A stretch of 64,000 nucleotides of DNA from Spiroplasma ixodetis (lineage in GTDB: Bacteria; Bacillota_I; Bacilli_A; Mycoplasmatales; VBWQ01). Below, in pieces: positions 20,819 to 31,833 of this stretch. The stretch is from positions 682,001 through 746,000 of the forward strand of contig NZ_AP026933.1 of assembly GCF_027923845.1 (NCBI RefSeq), given 5' to 3'. The position numbers and the translations under genes were made by a program. Below the pieces are notes generated by a model, which was given only the letters and a program-made list of their open reading frames with translations, was not told the origin of the DNA and searched no databases. Every line of letters starts with the position of its first letter. The stretch's first letter is position 1.

Positions 20819-21034
20819 TTACATTTTTTGTGATTTACTACTAGAACTTTGACTTTTACTTGTTGAAGCTTCACTGTTTACTTTTGATTTTTCTTTTTCA
20901 AATCCAAGAGCATTGGCAACTCTTTCTCGTCTTTCACGTTCGTTTTTTTCGCCTCACGCTTTATTTATTCTTTCAGCATCTTTTGCTTGTTTATCTTTAT
21001 CCGCTTGACTTCATTCATTACATGATCTTCACAT
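20819..21034 (-). CDS. Small Ser/Lys-rich protein, 71 aa
   Basis: Starts at ATG 21034 with GGGAGAAG about eight bases upstream. The first half is charged and helical (SQADKDKQAKDAERINKAWG, NERERRERVANALGF); the second half is Ser/Lys-rich and ends SSSSKSQKM. No signal peptide. The paralogue at 39695-39910 sits in the same place of a duplicated block but differs in the middle of the N-terminal half while the ends are nearly identical. Function unknown. Confidence 0.6.
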
Positions 21035-21573
21035 ATTTATCTTCTCCCTTATTATTTTTATTGAATATTTTTTTCTACCCTTAAAATATTCAATAAAAGT
21101 ATATAATTTTAAAACTAAAAATGTGTAAAAAATAATAAAAAATCATTATTTTTTCAAAATAGTCATTAAAAATTTATCACTTATCGATTATGTTAATAAA
21201 CATTTTACCTTATTTCAGTTATGATTTGTAATTGTTGAAGGTTGTAATTCTTGTTGGTTTACTGTATTTCGTATAGATGAATCAAAATTGTTCTTATTTT
21301 TTGATTCAATATTTAGATTTTCTAGAACACTATTTGATTTATTACTTATTAGTTGATTTGGAATTTCTTCTTTCCTATTATCAATTTTTTGTTTTAAAAT
21401 ATCATATTGTGTTTGTAATTTAGTTTCTAGTTTATCATTTGTTAAATTTTTAATTATTGATTGACGTTCTTTTTTATTTTTTTCTTTTAGTTCTTCATTA
21501 TTACATATTTTGTTAGAAATTCATGATCAAACTTTTTTTGATTTTGGTGAAAATACTTCTGCCCCTCCTCTAA

Positions 21574-22436
21574 GAACCTGTTTAGAATCTTTTTAATAAA
21601 ATTGAAATAAAGGACAGAACAACCATTTGTAAACTAGTATTTAGTTTTCTTTCACAATTTTTTCATAATCTTCTGCATTTTTCTAATCATGCAAAGCTTC
21701 GTTCTACAACTCATCTTTTTGGTAGTACTACAAAAGAATGTAATTCATTACGTTTTACAACTTCAACATTTGCATTTATGATTGTTTTGATTGCAGAAGC
21801 AAATTTTTCACCAGTATAGCCAGCATCTACTATTATTTTTTGAACTGTAGAAAGATTTTCTTTTTCACTTTTAATCATTATGATAGCACTATTACGATCT
21901 GTTTTTTCTGCTGTAGTTATGTAAATTGCATGTGGTAAACCTTGCGTATCAACTGCAATATGACGTTTTATTCCTGAAATCTTTTTACCAGCATCATAAC
22001 CTTTATTTTCAGTAGTATCTGTATTTTTAACACTTTGCGAATCAATTATACAAAAACTAGTTTTTTCTTTTCGATGATTCTTAATACGAATCTTTTTAAC
22101 TAATTTTTTTAAAATTAATTGCAATACACTAGGTTCTTTATCATTGTTTTTACTTCAAATTTGGAAATAATAATATACAGTTTGTCATTTTGGAAAATTT
22201 TTTGGTAACATTCTTCATTGACAACCACTTTTTAATACATATAAAACTGCACAAAACACTTCATATAAATCTAAATTTCTTGGTTTTGTTTTCTTTTTGC
22301 TGTTTTCTAAAGTTGATTTTATGTTCTCAAATTGTTCTTTAGTAACATGACTTGGATAATTTTTATGCATATATACCTCTTATTTTAAAATATATAGTAA
22401 TTTTACCTTATTTTCTAAAAGATTCTAAACAGGTTC
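21574..22436 (-). mobile_element. IS5-like element (863 bp) with clean target duplication
   Basis: Ends GAACCTGTTTAGAATCTTTT, 3-bp duplication TAA at 21571-21573 and 22437-22439. The duplicated block at 40441 (CCTCTAAGGAC) has the empty site, which fixes the element ends. Confidence 0.93.
21582..22370 (-). CDS. IS5-family transposase, intact
   Basis: This 262-aa DDE transposase belongs to the IS5 family (IS427/IS1031-like). It has an N-terminal domain (NLDLYEVFCAVLYVLKSGCQ, WRMLPKNFPKW), then CIIDSQSVKNTD, HIAVDTQGLPHA, VDAGYTGEKF and the final RWVVERSFAWLEKCRRL with the catalytic Glu. TGA encodes several Trp. The stop lies inside the terminal inverted repeat, as in other copies. Confidence 0.9.
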
Positions 22437-22550
22437 TAAGGACTATAGCAATACCACCAATTACAAGACTCATTATTAATAATGGAGGATGAATAAGATT
22501 AATAGCCACTACACCTAAGGGTATTATTAATCAACTAATTATTCATATAC

Positions 22551-23177
22551 CTATTTCTTTTTAGTTGGTTTTAGTTTAAAATCTTGTTGTTTTTTTAAAA
22601 AGTCTTTAATTGGTAAAAACTGACAATTATTATATTTTGAAGTGTCTTCCATTAGTACAATATCTTTTTATATTCACTGATATTTTTATAATTTTTTATT
22701 TGTTGAACAACTTGTACATCACTATTTATAAGTTCTTGAAAATAAATTACTTCTTCAGTAATGGAATTATCAATATTTACAAAAGTAGTTATAAAAATTA
22801 TTTTATCTTCTATTGGTAAAATTTCTTCGTGAATTTTATTAATACCTGTTTTTTTACTTTGTTTTTCATCATAAATTGTTATAGCATTATATGAATATTT
22901 TGCCAAATTAACATTGCTTTGTTTTAATTTTTCAATCTCATTTTTTAATTGTTGATTATCTTTTTCTAGTTTTTGAACTTGTATTAGTTCTTCTACATTT
23001 AATGTTGTTCAATTTAAGTAATTTTTAAATTTTGTTCATATATCATTATTGGTTTCTTGCTCCTTTACTTCATTTGTTAAATTATTAGTAACTTGTTCTA
23101 AATTTTCTCTATTATTTTTTGATAAATTATCATTAATTAGCTGATTATTAGCAATATTTTTTCAATAATTTTAAATG
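22551..23177 (-). pseudogene. Coiled-coil protein, N-terminally truncated by IS3 and frameshifted
   Basis: Open from the IS3 joint with NIANNQLINDNLSKNNRENL, a long heptad-type coil (VQKLEKDNQQLKNEIEKLKQ), then AKYSYNAITIYDEKQSKKTG and a Lys-rich end. The T run near 22669 is one short compared with the copy at 40557, breaking the last 35 codons. The upstream start is lost. It directly precedes the membrane protein gene. Confidence 0.55.
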
Positions 23178-24194
23178 TGGAATGGCAACCCTTTTTAGGA
23201 CTATTTTTTGGTAGACATTTGTTCATGATATTTAACGGGAGTTAGGTAGTTTAGAGTGCTGTGAATTCTTATGTTGTTATATCAATTTATGTAATCAAAT
23301 AATTCTAATTTTAATTGGGAAATGTTTAGTAATCTGTGTAACTTACAAAAATAACTATGTTTAATTAATTCTAGTAAATATAATTAAATGACTAGAAAGA
23401 GTGAGTTACAGATGGCTAAAAAAGATAACTTTAATAATAATGATCCAATATCAAAAGCAGTAGATTTATTACTAGAAAATACTGAAGATTTAACAACAGT
23501 TTTTAAACCTGGCGGTTTATATAAAGAATTAACAAAAAGATTAGTTGAAAAAATGTTGAATTCTGAAATGCAAAATTATTTAGGATATGAAAAAATCAAC
23601 ATAGTACTACTGAAAATGCTCGTAATGGTACAAGTTCAAAAAAATTAATAACTCAACAAGGTAAAATTGAAATTGATGTACCAAGAGATCGCAATAGTAA
23701 TTTTACTCCTGTAATAGTTCCTAAAAGGCAAAGAAGATTTGATGGTTTTGATCAACAAGTTCTTTCTTTATATGCAAAAGGAATGACATTATCTGACATT
23801 AGAATGCAGTTGCAAGAGTTATATCATGGTGCTGATATTAGTGAAAGTGTTATTAGTCAAATTACTGATGATGTTATTGATGATGTTAAAGCATGACAAA
23901 ATCGACCATTAGAAAGTATTTATCCTATTGTTTATTTTGATTGTATAGTAGTTAAAGTACGACAAGATAAACGGATTATTAACAAATCAGTTTATATAGC
24001 ATTAGGAGTTGATTTAGAAGGCAAAAAAGATGTTTTAGGATTATGAATTAGTGAAAATGAAGGTTCTAAGTTTTGATTATCTAATTTCACAGAAATGAAA
24101 AATCGTGGCTTAAATGATTGGATGGGTTACACTTTATTGGACACTAATTACGTAGACAAGTGAACAAATTTGTTAAAAGAAAGGAACTATAATT

Positions 24195-24473
24195 ATGACC
24201 AATATTAACTCATATACCGACGAATTTAAAAAGCAAATAGTAGCTTTATATCAAAGTGGTAAGTCAGTGTCTTGTCTTGCTAAAGAATATAATGTTACAA
24301 GAGCAACTACTTATAAATGAATTAAACAATTTACTAATTCAGGTAGTTTTAAAATTAAAAATAATCTTTCAGATTTAGAAAAACAATTAATTCAAGCAAA
24401 TAAAGAATTAAAACAGTTACGAATGGAAAATGATATTTTAAAGCAAGCAGCACTAATAATAGGCAGAAAATAG
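24195..24473 (+). CDS. IS3 orfA, intact
   Basis: 92 aa, identical in layout to the copy at 12526; it differs at one codon near 24307 (Thr for Ala in the TRATTYKW stretch). HTH followed by coiled coil. Confidence 0.87.
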
Positions 24474-25311
24474 AAATTATTACTAAAAATAAAGTTAAAT
24501 ATAAAATTCGCACAATGTGTCGTTTTTTAAAACTCTCTAAATCAACATATTATTTTAATTTAAAGAAAAAGAAAAAATTCAAAATAATATTTATGATGAA
24601 GCTGTTATTAGTGCTTTTAAAGAAAATAAAGAAGTTTATGGTACTAGAAGATTAAAAGTCATACTAGCAAACCAAGAAATTTATTTATCACGCAGAAAAA
24701 TTAAAAAAATTATGAATAAGCATAATTTAATATCAAAATACACTAAATTATCATTCAAAAATCATCATAATAAAGTCAATGATAGTCAAATTACCAATCT
24801 TGTTAATAGAGACTTTAATAATAGAATTAAAAATGAAGTTATTGTCAGTGATTTAACTTATGTTCAAGTTAATGGTAAATGAAACTATATTTGCCTATTA
24901 GTAGACCTGTACAACCGCGAAATTATTGGACATAGTGTTGGAGTTAAAAAAGATGCATCATTAGTACATCAAGCATTTATGCACTCAAATCGCTGTTTAA
25001 AAGATATTCAAATATTTCATAGCGATCGCGGTAATGAATTCAATAATAAAACTATTGATAAACTTTTATTAGCATTCAATATTACCCGTTCTTTAAGCAA
25101 AAAAGGATGTCCTTATGACAATGCTGTTGCTGAAGCAACTTTTAAAACTTTCAAAACAGAGTTTATTAATGATAAAAATTTTACATCATTAATCCAATTA
25201 AAATTAGAATTATTTGATTACATAAATTGATATAACAACATAAGAATTCACAGCACTCTAAACTACCTAACTCCCGTTAAATATCATGAACAAATGTCTA
25301 CCAAAAAATAG
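24473..25311 (+). pseudogene. IS3 orfB, frameshifted once
   Basis: Only the A-rich stretch near 24570 is one base short; everything from IYDEAVISAFKENKEVYGTR to TAG 25309-25311 is open, including the complete DDE region. The closest to intact of the plus-strand orfB copies. Confidence 0.85.
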
Positions 25312-25331
25312 TCCTAAAAAGGGTTGCCATT

Positions 25332-25789
25332 TCAAACATCGAAAAGGTCTAGTTGCAGATTTAAAACCAATTTATAGTGCATGTAGTGAAGAACAAGCAA
25401 TGCAAGCTTTAGAATCGTTTGAAAGTAAATGAAATAAACAATATCCTCAAATTACTAAATCTTGATATAAAAATTGAGATAATTTAATGGTTTTTATTAG
25501 TTATCCAGTAGAAATCAAAAGAGTGATTTATACTACAAATGCTATTGAATCTGTTAATAGTCAATTACGAAAAATCATCAGAAATAAAAAAGTTTTTCCT
25601 AATGATATGGCAGTTTTCAAAATATTTTACTTGGCAATTGAAAATATAACAAAAAAATGAACATTGCCTATTCAAAATTGAAATACAGCAATTGCTCATT
25701 TTATGATAAAATTTGAAGACAGAATTAATCTAAATTAGTAACTTTGTAAAACAAAGATACACAGATTATTAAAAAGCCTCTTTAATTGG
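25332..25789 (+). repeat. IS256 3' part and right target duplication
   Basis: Remainder of the IS256 transposase 3' end, the right terminus and TTTAATTGG at 25781-25789, matching 23310-23318. Confidence 0.8.
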
Positions 25790-26509
25790 ATTAATGATGT
25801 AAAATTTTTATCATTAATAAACTCTGTTTTGAAAGTTTTAAAAGTTGCTTCAGCAACAGCATTGTCATAAGGACATCCTTTTTGCTTAAAGAACGGGTAA
25901 TATTGAAAGCTAATAAAAGTTTATCAATAGTTTTATTATTGAATTCATTACCGCGATCGCTATGAAATATTTGAATATCTTTTAAACAGCGATTTGAGTG
26001 CATAAATGCTTGATGTACTAATGATGCATCTTTTTTAACTCCAACACTATGTCCAATAATTTCGCGGTTGTACAGGTCTACTAATAGGCAAATATAGTTT
26101 CATTTACCATTAACTTGAACATAAGTTAAATCACTGACAATAACTTCATTTTTAATTCTATTATTAAAGTCTCTATTAACAAGATTGGTAATTTGACTAT
26201 CATTGACTTTATTATGATGATTTTTGAATGATAATTTAGTGTATTTTGATATTAAATTATGCTTATTCATAATTTTTTTAATTTTTCTGCGTGATAAATA
26301 AATTTCTTGGTTTGCTAGTATGACTTTTAATCTTCTAGTACCATAAACTTCTTTATTTTCTTTAAAAGCACTAATAACAGCTTCATCATAAATATTATTT
26401 TGAATTTTTTCTTTTTTCTTTAAATTAAAATAATATGTTGATTTAGAGAGTTTTAAAAAACGACACATTGTGCGAATTTTATATTTAACTTTATTTTTAG
26501 TAATAATTT

Positions 26510-26788
26510 CTATTTTCTGCCTATTATTAGTGCTGCTTGCTTTAAAATATCATTTTCCATTCGTAACTGTTTTAATTCTTTATTTGCTTGAATTAATTGT
26601 TTTTCTAAATCTGAAAGATTATTTTTAATTTTAAAACTACCTGAATTAGTAAATTGTTTAATTCATTTATAAGTAGCTGCTCTTGTAACATTATATTCTT
26701 TAGCAAGACAAGACACTGACTTACCACTTTGATATAAAGCTACTATTTGCTTTTTAAATTCGTCGGTATATGAGTTAATATTGGTCAT
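26510..26788 (-). CDS. IS3 orfA, intact
   Basis: 92 aa on the minus strand, start ATG 26788 with AAAGGAAC upstream, stop TAG 26510-26512. Same HTH plus coiled coil as the other copies; partner orfB is interrupted by IS256. Confidence 0.87.
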
Positions 26789-26864
26789 AATTATAGTTCC
26801 TTTCTTTTAACAAATTTGTTCACTTGTCTACGTAATTAGTGTCCAATAAAGTGTAACCCATCCA

Positions 26865-27477
26865 ATTATTTGATAAAGTTACTAGTAAAAATTTAAGAAG
26901 AAAAGGTAAAAAACGAAGATCTCAAGAAAATCGTGGTAAATTTAATGGTAAATCAATTAAAGAACGAGATAATAATGTTAATGATCGCATAACTCTTGGT
27001 CATTGAGAAGGAGATACTATAGTATCATCAAGAGGTAAAAGTAAATCATGTTTAATAACTTTAGTTGAAAGAGTATCACGATTTACTTTAGCAATGTTAG
27101 TTAAAAACAAAACTACTAAAGTTATTAATAAAAATATCATTCATTATTTATCAATTCTTCCTAAAAATATTGTTAAAACTATTACTTTTGATCGTGGTAA
27201 AGAATTTGCAAATTGACAACAACTTGAAAAAAGTTAGATGTGAAAATTTATTTTGCAAATCCATATTCACCTTGACAAAGAGGTACTAATGAAAATACTA
27301 ATGGTTTAATTAGAGAAAAATTTCCTAAAAAATTTATTTTTTCAAAAACTAATAAAAATGAAGTTCATAAATTTATATTGTCTTTAAACCAAAGACCCAG
27401 AAAAATACTAAATTATCTTTCACCAATCGAATATTTGAATAGAAAAATAATTTAGTTGCACTTACCTTTACAATTTT
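26865..27477 (+). mobile_element. IS30-like fragment (3' half)
   Basis: Starts abruptly after the IS3 terminus within LFDKVTSKNLRRKGKK and runs through the catalytic region to the stop TAG (27453-27455) and the right end, where it joins IS5 sequence at a shared TTTTG. Contains the same one-base A-run break near 27229 as the copy at 16384. Confidence 0.85.
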
Positions 27478-27955
27478 GTATAATTAATTCGCAAAGTGTT
27501 AAAAATACAGATACTACTGAAAATAAAGGTTATGATGCTGGTAAAAAGATTTCAGGAATAAAACGTCATATTGCAGTTGATACGCAAGGTTTACCACATG
27601 CAATTTACATAACTACAGCAGAAAAAACAGATCGTAATAGTGCTATCATAATGATTAAAAGTGAAAAAGAAAATCTTTCTACAGTTCAAAAAATAATAGT
27701 AGATGCTGGCTATACTGGTGAAAAATTTGCTTCTGCAATCAAAACAATCATAAATGCAAATGTTGAAGTTGTAAAACGTAATGAATTACATTCTTTTGTA
27801 GTACTACCAAAAAGATGAGTTGTAGAACGAAGCTTTGCATGATTAGAAAAATGCAGAAGATTATGAAAAAATTGTGAAAGAAAACTAAATACTAGTTTAC
27901 AAATGGTTGTTCTGTCCTTTATTTCAATTTTATTAAAAAGATTCTAAACAGGTTC
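27478..27955 (+). mobile_element. IS5-like fragment (3' part)
   Basis: Begins within the IIDSQSVKNTD codons and continues open to the stop in the right terminal repeat (27945-27947). The upstream part of the element is absent; the joint with IS30 is at a short TTTTGTATAATT similarity. Confidence 0.85.
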
Positions 27956-28134
27956 TAACATTATATTCTTTAGCAAGACAAGACACTGACTTACCACTTT
28001 GATATAAAGCTACTATTTGCTTTTTAAATTCGTCGGTATATGAGTTAATATTGGTCATAATTATAGTTCCTTTCTTTTAACAAATTTGTTCACTTGTCTA
28101 CGTAATTAGTGTCCAATAAAGTGTAACCCATCCA
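27956..28134 (-). mobile_element. IS3 fragment with orfA N-terminus
   Basis: From the IS5 joint (TAA) to the left terminus GTAACCCATCCA. Encodes the first 34 codons of orfA (start ATG 28058). IS5 had inserted into orfA here. Confidence 0.85.
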
Positions 28135-28139
28135 CAACT

Positions 28140-28280
28140 ACAATATCATTAATAGTATAGGTATCACAAAATAAACGCCTTTTATTTAGGCGTTATTTTG
28201 CGTTTAAAAACGTACTTGTAAAAATAATCAAAAATAGTACAATTTATAAGTAAAATCAAGGAAAAAAGGAGTAATTTAAT
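28140..28280 (+). promoter_or_regulatory. Conserved leader with hairpin, shared with the Nudix gene at 52455
   Basis: About 85% identical by eye to the sequence upstream of 52455 on the other strand. Contains ATTAATAGTATAG..ATCA, a hairpin AACGCC-TTTTATTTA-GGCGTT (28172-28192), a second short inverted repeat TGCGTTTAAAAACGTAC, the stretch AATAATCAAAAATAGTA and AAGGAAAAAAGGAGTAATTT as ribosome site. Likely a promoter plus 5' UTR; regulation unknown. Confidence 0.6.
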
Positions 28281-28559
28281 ATAAAAACATGAATAAAAGC
28301 AAATTTAAGTAAAATAACATTAGCATTAGCACTAACTGGTGCTACAACTGGAACAATAGGATTAATCATGGGGGTGCTTACCCATAATATGGAAAATTCC
28401 TACTTAAAGCCAAACCATGAAAGAGTATATGGTGATGCTACTATTTGATGAAATAAATGATATAATCCGGATAAAACTGATTTATATTTTTCTAAAGTTA
28501 AACATCATGATGAAGATGTAAAATGAGATGGTACTTATACAGATAATTATTTTGAATAA
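28281..28559 (+). CDS. Small exported protein, 92 aa, apparent ATA start
   Basis: The frame opens ATA-AAA-ACA-TGA at exactly the place where the paralogues at 32869 and 45591 have ATG-AAA-ACA-TGA, after GGAG. The N-terminus (KTWIKANLSKITLALALTGA, then GTIGLIMGVL) is a signal peptide or membrane anchor nearly identical to the paralogues; the mature part (DATIWWNKWYNPDKTDLYFS...VKWDGTYTDNYFE) differs but keeps the DLYF and KWDG-Y motifs. Either AUA initiates or the start codon has been lost. Function unknown; a secreted small protein. Confidence 0.6.
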
Positions 28560-29156
28560 TTATATTTCTAAATTAATATAAGAAATATTTTCGTTATATT
28601 TATCAAATAAATTAATATTTTTTAATTTTATTTCGGAAATGTTTAGTAATCTGTGTAACTTACAAAAATAACTATGTTTAATTAATTCTAGTAAATATAA
28701 TTAAATGACTAGAAAGAGTGAGTTACAGATGGCTAAAAAAGATAACTTTAATAATAATGATCCAATATCAAAAGCAGTAGATTTATTACTAGAAAATACT
28801 GAAGATTTAACAACAGTTTTTAAACCTGGCGGTTTATATAAAGAATTAACAAAAAGATTAGTTGAAAAAATGTTGAATTCTGAAATGCAAAATTATTTAG
28901 GATATGAAAAAATCAACATAGTACTACTGAAAATGCTCGTAATGGTACAAGTTCAAAAAAATTAATAACTCAACAAGGTAAAATTGAAATTGATGTACCA
29001 AGAGATCGCAATAGTAATTTTACTCCTGTAATAGTTCCTAAAAGGCAAAGAAGATTTGATGGTTTTGATCAACAAGTTCTTTCTTTATATGCAAAAGGAA
29101 TGACATTATGAACTTGTCAAGAAAAGTGGACAATAAAAGTAACCTTTTATTAAATT

Positions 29157-30070
29157 TTATAAAATAGCGTTTGTAAGTGTTAAATTTATAGGTATGAAGT
29201 AATTATTTGTTGGTTTGGAATGAGCTAATCGATATTCGATTGGACTCATTCCTTTTAATTTTATTTGAGGTCGATAATTATTATAAAAGTAAATATATTT
29301 AGGTAAGTTGTCTTGTATTCATTCAATAGTTCTATTTTTTCTTGGAATTTGATATAGAAATTCTGTTTTCATTGTTCCAAATCAAGTTTCAGTAGCACCA
29401 TTATCACAGGAATTACCTCTTCTAGACATTGAAATTTTTATTTTTAATTCATCACATAAAATTTTATAAGAAGGATTTGTATAGTGAAATCCTTGATCTG
29501 ATTGTAAAATTCATGAAGTAGGTTTTTGAGCATTAACTCAAGCTTGGATAATGTTTTGGACAACAAATGTCATGTCTAAACTTGCACTTATTTTATAATC
29601 TAATATTTCATTATTATGAAAATCTTTAACAATTGATAAATAATATGTTTTACCATTAGTTAATAAATAAGTTATATCAGTACCTAATTTTTCATTTAAA
29701 TTAGTAGTTGAAAAATCACGTTTTAATAAATTATCATATCTTAAACTTCCTGATTTAGTTCTATAATCAAATTTTTTATGCGAACCTTAGCTTTTAAACT
29801 CATATTTTTCATATATCTATATACAATATGAAATTTTAATTTTAAATTATAAATTTTGTTAATTCATAAAGTTATCATTTTATAACCATAAATTTCTTGA
29901 AATTCATAAAAAATATTTTTAATTATATTAGCTAAAAATGTATCTCATTTATTAAATTCATTCATTCCATTCTTAATTCACTTATAATATCCTGATTTTG
30001 AAACATTTAATAATCAACATAAATAACTAATCTGATATTTTTTCTTCAATGAGAAAATCACAAAATATTT
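29157..30070 (-). pseudogene. IS3 orfB of the second type, frameshifted
   Basis: DDE core with TDITYLLTNGKTYYLSIVKD, SDQGFHYTNPSYK and NGATETWFGTMKTEF. An A run near 29772 (CATAAAAAATTTG) is one short, breaking the frame between the N-terminal part and the catalytic domain. Stop TAA 29157-29159. Confidence 0.82.
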
Positions 30071-30375
30071 CTTCTTTTTGTCGATTTTTCTAAATACTTT
30101 TTTATATCGTTCATTGCCTCAATATATTCAATTAATTCTTGTTTTGTCATTTCATTAAAATTTAAAGATTTGGGTCGACCTGTTCTTTTGGTTTTTTTAG
30201 CACGAATTCCATTGCCATATTCTAAACCTTTTTCACCTAATAATTTATATGCTTTAATTCATTCTTTTATTGATGATCGACCAATACCATACTCTAATGC
30301 GGTTTTATCAATTGTTTTAATTTTACTTATTTTTATTATTTTTAACTTTTCTTCTTTTGATAGTCATTTAGCCAT
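30007..30375 (-). CDS. IS3 orfA of the second type
   Basis: About 122 codons from ATG 30375: HTH (TIDKTALEYGIGRSSIKEWI), a basic linker with RPKSL and a helix ending near KKYLEKSTK; orfB starts in another frame across an A-rich stretch there, as in IS3-type frameshifting. The last 20 or so codons are probably not used. Confidence 0.8.
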
Positions 30376-31554
30376 AAAAAAATGAACACCTTCCTTAAAG
30401 TATTTTTAACACAAAGGTTACAATTCTGTGTCTACTTTATTCTAGATGTTCATTATCTGACATTAGAATGCAGTTGCAAGAGTTATATCATGGTGCTGAT
30501 ATTAGTGAAAGTGTTATTAGTCAAATTACTGATGATGTTATTGATGATGTTAAAGCATGACAAAATCGACCATTAGAAAGTATTTATCCTATTGTTTATT
30601 TTGATTGTATAGTAGTTAAAGTACGACAAGATAAACGGATTATTAACAAATCAGTTTATATAGCATTAGGAGTTGATTTAGAAGGCAAAAAGATGTTTTA
30701 GAATTATGAATTAGTGAAAATGAAGGTTCTAAGTTTTGATTATCTAATTTCACAGAAATGAAAAATCGTGGCTTAAATGATATTCTTATTGCTTGTAGTG
30801 ATAATTTAACAGGCATGTCAGAAGCAATACAATCAGTTTATCCTAAAACAAAACATCAATTATGCATTGTTCATCAAATTAGAAATAGTTTAAAATATGT
30901 TTCATACAAACATCGAAAAGGTCTAGTTGCAGATTTAAAACCAATTTATAGTGCATGTAGTGAAGAACAAGCAATGCAAACTTTAGAATCGTTTGAAAGT
31001 AAATGAAATAAACAATATCCTCAAATTACTAAATCTTGATATAAAAATTGAGATAATTTAATGGTTTTTATTAGTTATCCAGTAGAAATCAAAAGAGTGA
31101 TTTATACTACAAATGCTATTGAATCTGTTAATAGTCAATTACGAAAAATCATCAGAAATAAAAAAGTTTTTCCTAATGATATGGCAGTTTTCAAAATATT
31201 TTACTTGGCAATTGAAAATATAACAAAAAAATGAACATTGCCTATTCAAAATTGAAATACAGCAATTGCTCATTTTATGATAAAATTTGAAGACAGAATT
31301 AATCTAAATTAGTAACTTTGTAAAACAAAGATACACAGATTATTAAAAAGCCTCAGTTATCAATTAAAATATCCTTTTGGATATTGACCATCTCATTTTA
31401 AATCTGTATTAATGCGTTTATCTTTATCAAAATATAAATCTATTATACGTTTATCATTAGTTTTTCTTTCTCATATTGTGGATGGGTTACACTTTATTGG
31501 ACACTAATTACGTAGACAAGTTAACAAATTTGTTAAAAGAAAGGAACTATAATT

Positions 31555-31833
31555 ATGACCAATATTAACTCATATACCGACGAATTTAAAAAGCAAATAG
31601 TAGCTTTATATCAAAGTGGTAAGTCAGTGTCTTGTCTTGCTAAAGAATATAATGTTACAAGAGCAACTACTTATAAATGAATTAAACAATTTACTAATTC
31701 AGGTAGTTTTAAAATTAAAAATAATCTTTCAGATTTAGAAAAACAATTAATTCAAGCAAATAAAGAATTAAAACAGTTACGAATGGAAAATGATATTTTA
31801 AAGCAAGCAGCACTAATAATAGGCAGAAAATAG
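31555..31833 (+). CDS. IS3 orfA, intact
   Basis: 92 aa with HTH and coiled coil, ATG after AAAGGAAC; the same Thr variant as the copy at 24195. Confidence 0.87.

Larger units (their letters stand above)
21188..22551 (-). pseudogene. Membrane protein with coiled coil, interrupted by IS5
   Basis: Without the IS5 (21574-22436) and one TAA the frame is continuous for about 165 codons. Two hydrophobic segments come first (GIWIISWLIIPLGVVAINLI, LLIMSLVIGGIAIVL), then a Lys/Glu-rich coiled coil and an Asn/Gln-rich tail. No ATG is found at the start: reading begins where the upstream coiled-coil gene stops (22551), so the start codon is uncertain. The empty site, uninterrupted, is seen at 40441. Confidence 0.55.
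24119..25330 (+). mobile_element. IS3/IS150-like element inside IS256
   Basis: Left terminus TGGATGGGTTACAC; the right terminus is cut short (GTTGCCAT, then IS256 sequence resumes at a point about 130 bp further on than expected). Insertion was accompanied or followed by a deletion. Confidence 0.88.
23388..25738 (+). pseudogene. IS256-family (Mutator-type) transposase, broken
   Basis: MULE-type DDE transposase: VDVPRDR-like IEIDVPRDRNSNFTPVIVP, FDQQVLSLYAKGMTLSDI, YFDCIVVKVRQDK, then after the IS3 RKGLVADLKPIYSACSEEQA and [15 protein letters not shown], which holds the catalytic Glu. The frame is lost near 23598 (six A instead of seven). The stretch with the ILIACSDNLTGM aspartate was deleted at the IS3 joint. 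Confidence 0.85.
23319..25780 (+). mobile_element. IS256-like element containing an IS3
   Basis: Left end GAAATGTTTAGTAATCTGTG, right end CACAGATTATTAAAAAGCCTC, duplication TTTAATTGG at 23310-23318 and 25781-25789. An IS3 (24119-25330) replaces about 130 bp in the middle. Confidence 0.9.
23201..26468 (-). pseudogene. IS3 orfB, interrupted by IS256
   Basis: The part at 25790-26468 is open from MCRFLKLSKSTYYFNLKKKE through SDLTYVQVNGKW and keeps the full-length A-rich stretch that is shortened in the other copies. A T run near 25876 is one short. The last 37 or so codons lie at 23201-23318, beyond the IS256. Confidence 0.85.
23178..26864 (-). mobile_element. IS3/IS150-like element split by an IS256
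   Basis: Right terminus TGGAATGGCAACC at 23178, left terminus GTAACCCATCCA at 26864. IS256 occupies 23319-25780 within orfB, with the 9-bp duplication TTTAATTGG. Confidence 0.88.
29109..30452 (-). mobile_element. Second IS3-family element (1344 bp)
   Basis: Termini TGAACTTGTCAAG and TCTAGATGTTCA (TG...CA) with the 3-bp duplication TTA (29106-29108, 30453-30455). Distinct from the 1.2-kb IS3: different ends and low protein similarity. Only one copy in the window. Confidence 0.9.
28705..31312 (+). pseudogene. IS256 transposase, split and frameshifted
   Basis: N-terminal part to KGMTL, then the inserted IS3 type, then SDIRMQLQELYHGAD to the TAG at 31310-31312. One-base A-run gaps near 28913 and 30690. 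The segment at 30758-31006 holds the CSDNLTGMSEAI aspartate region. Confidence 0.85.
28636..31354 (+). mobile_element. IS256-like element split by a second IS3 type
   Basis: Left end GAAATGTTTAGTAATC, right end ATTATTAAAAAGCCTC. The flanks (TTATTTCG left, AGTTATCAA right) do not match, and the right flank equals that of the copy ending at 44078, so this is probably a hybrid from recombination between IS256 copies. Confidence 0.88.

Noticed and set aside
27456-27818. Independent gene starting MHLPLQFC
   Set aside because: The first codons are IS30 right-end sequence fused to an internal IS5 fragment; no start signal.
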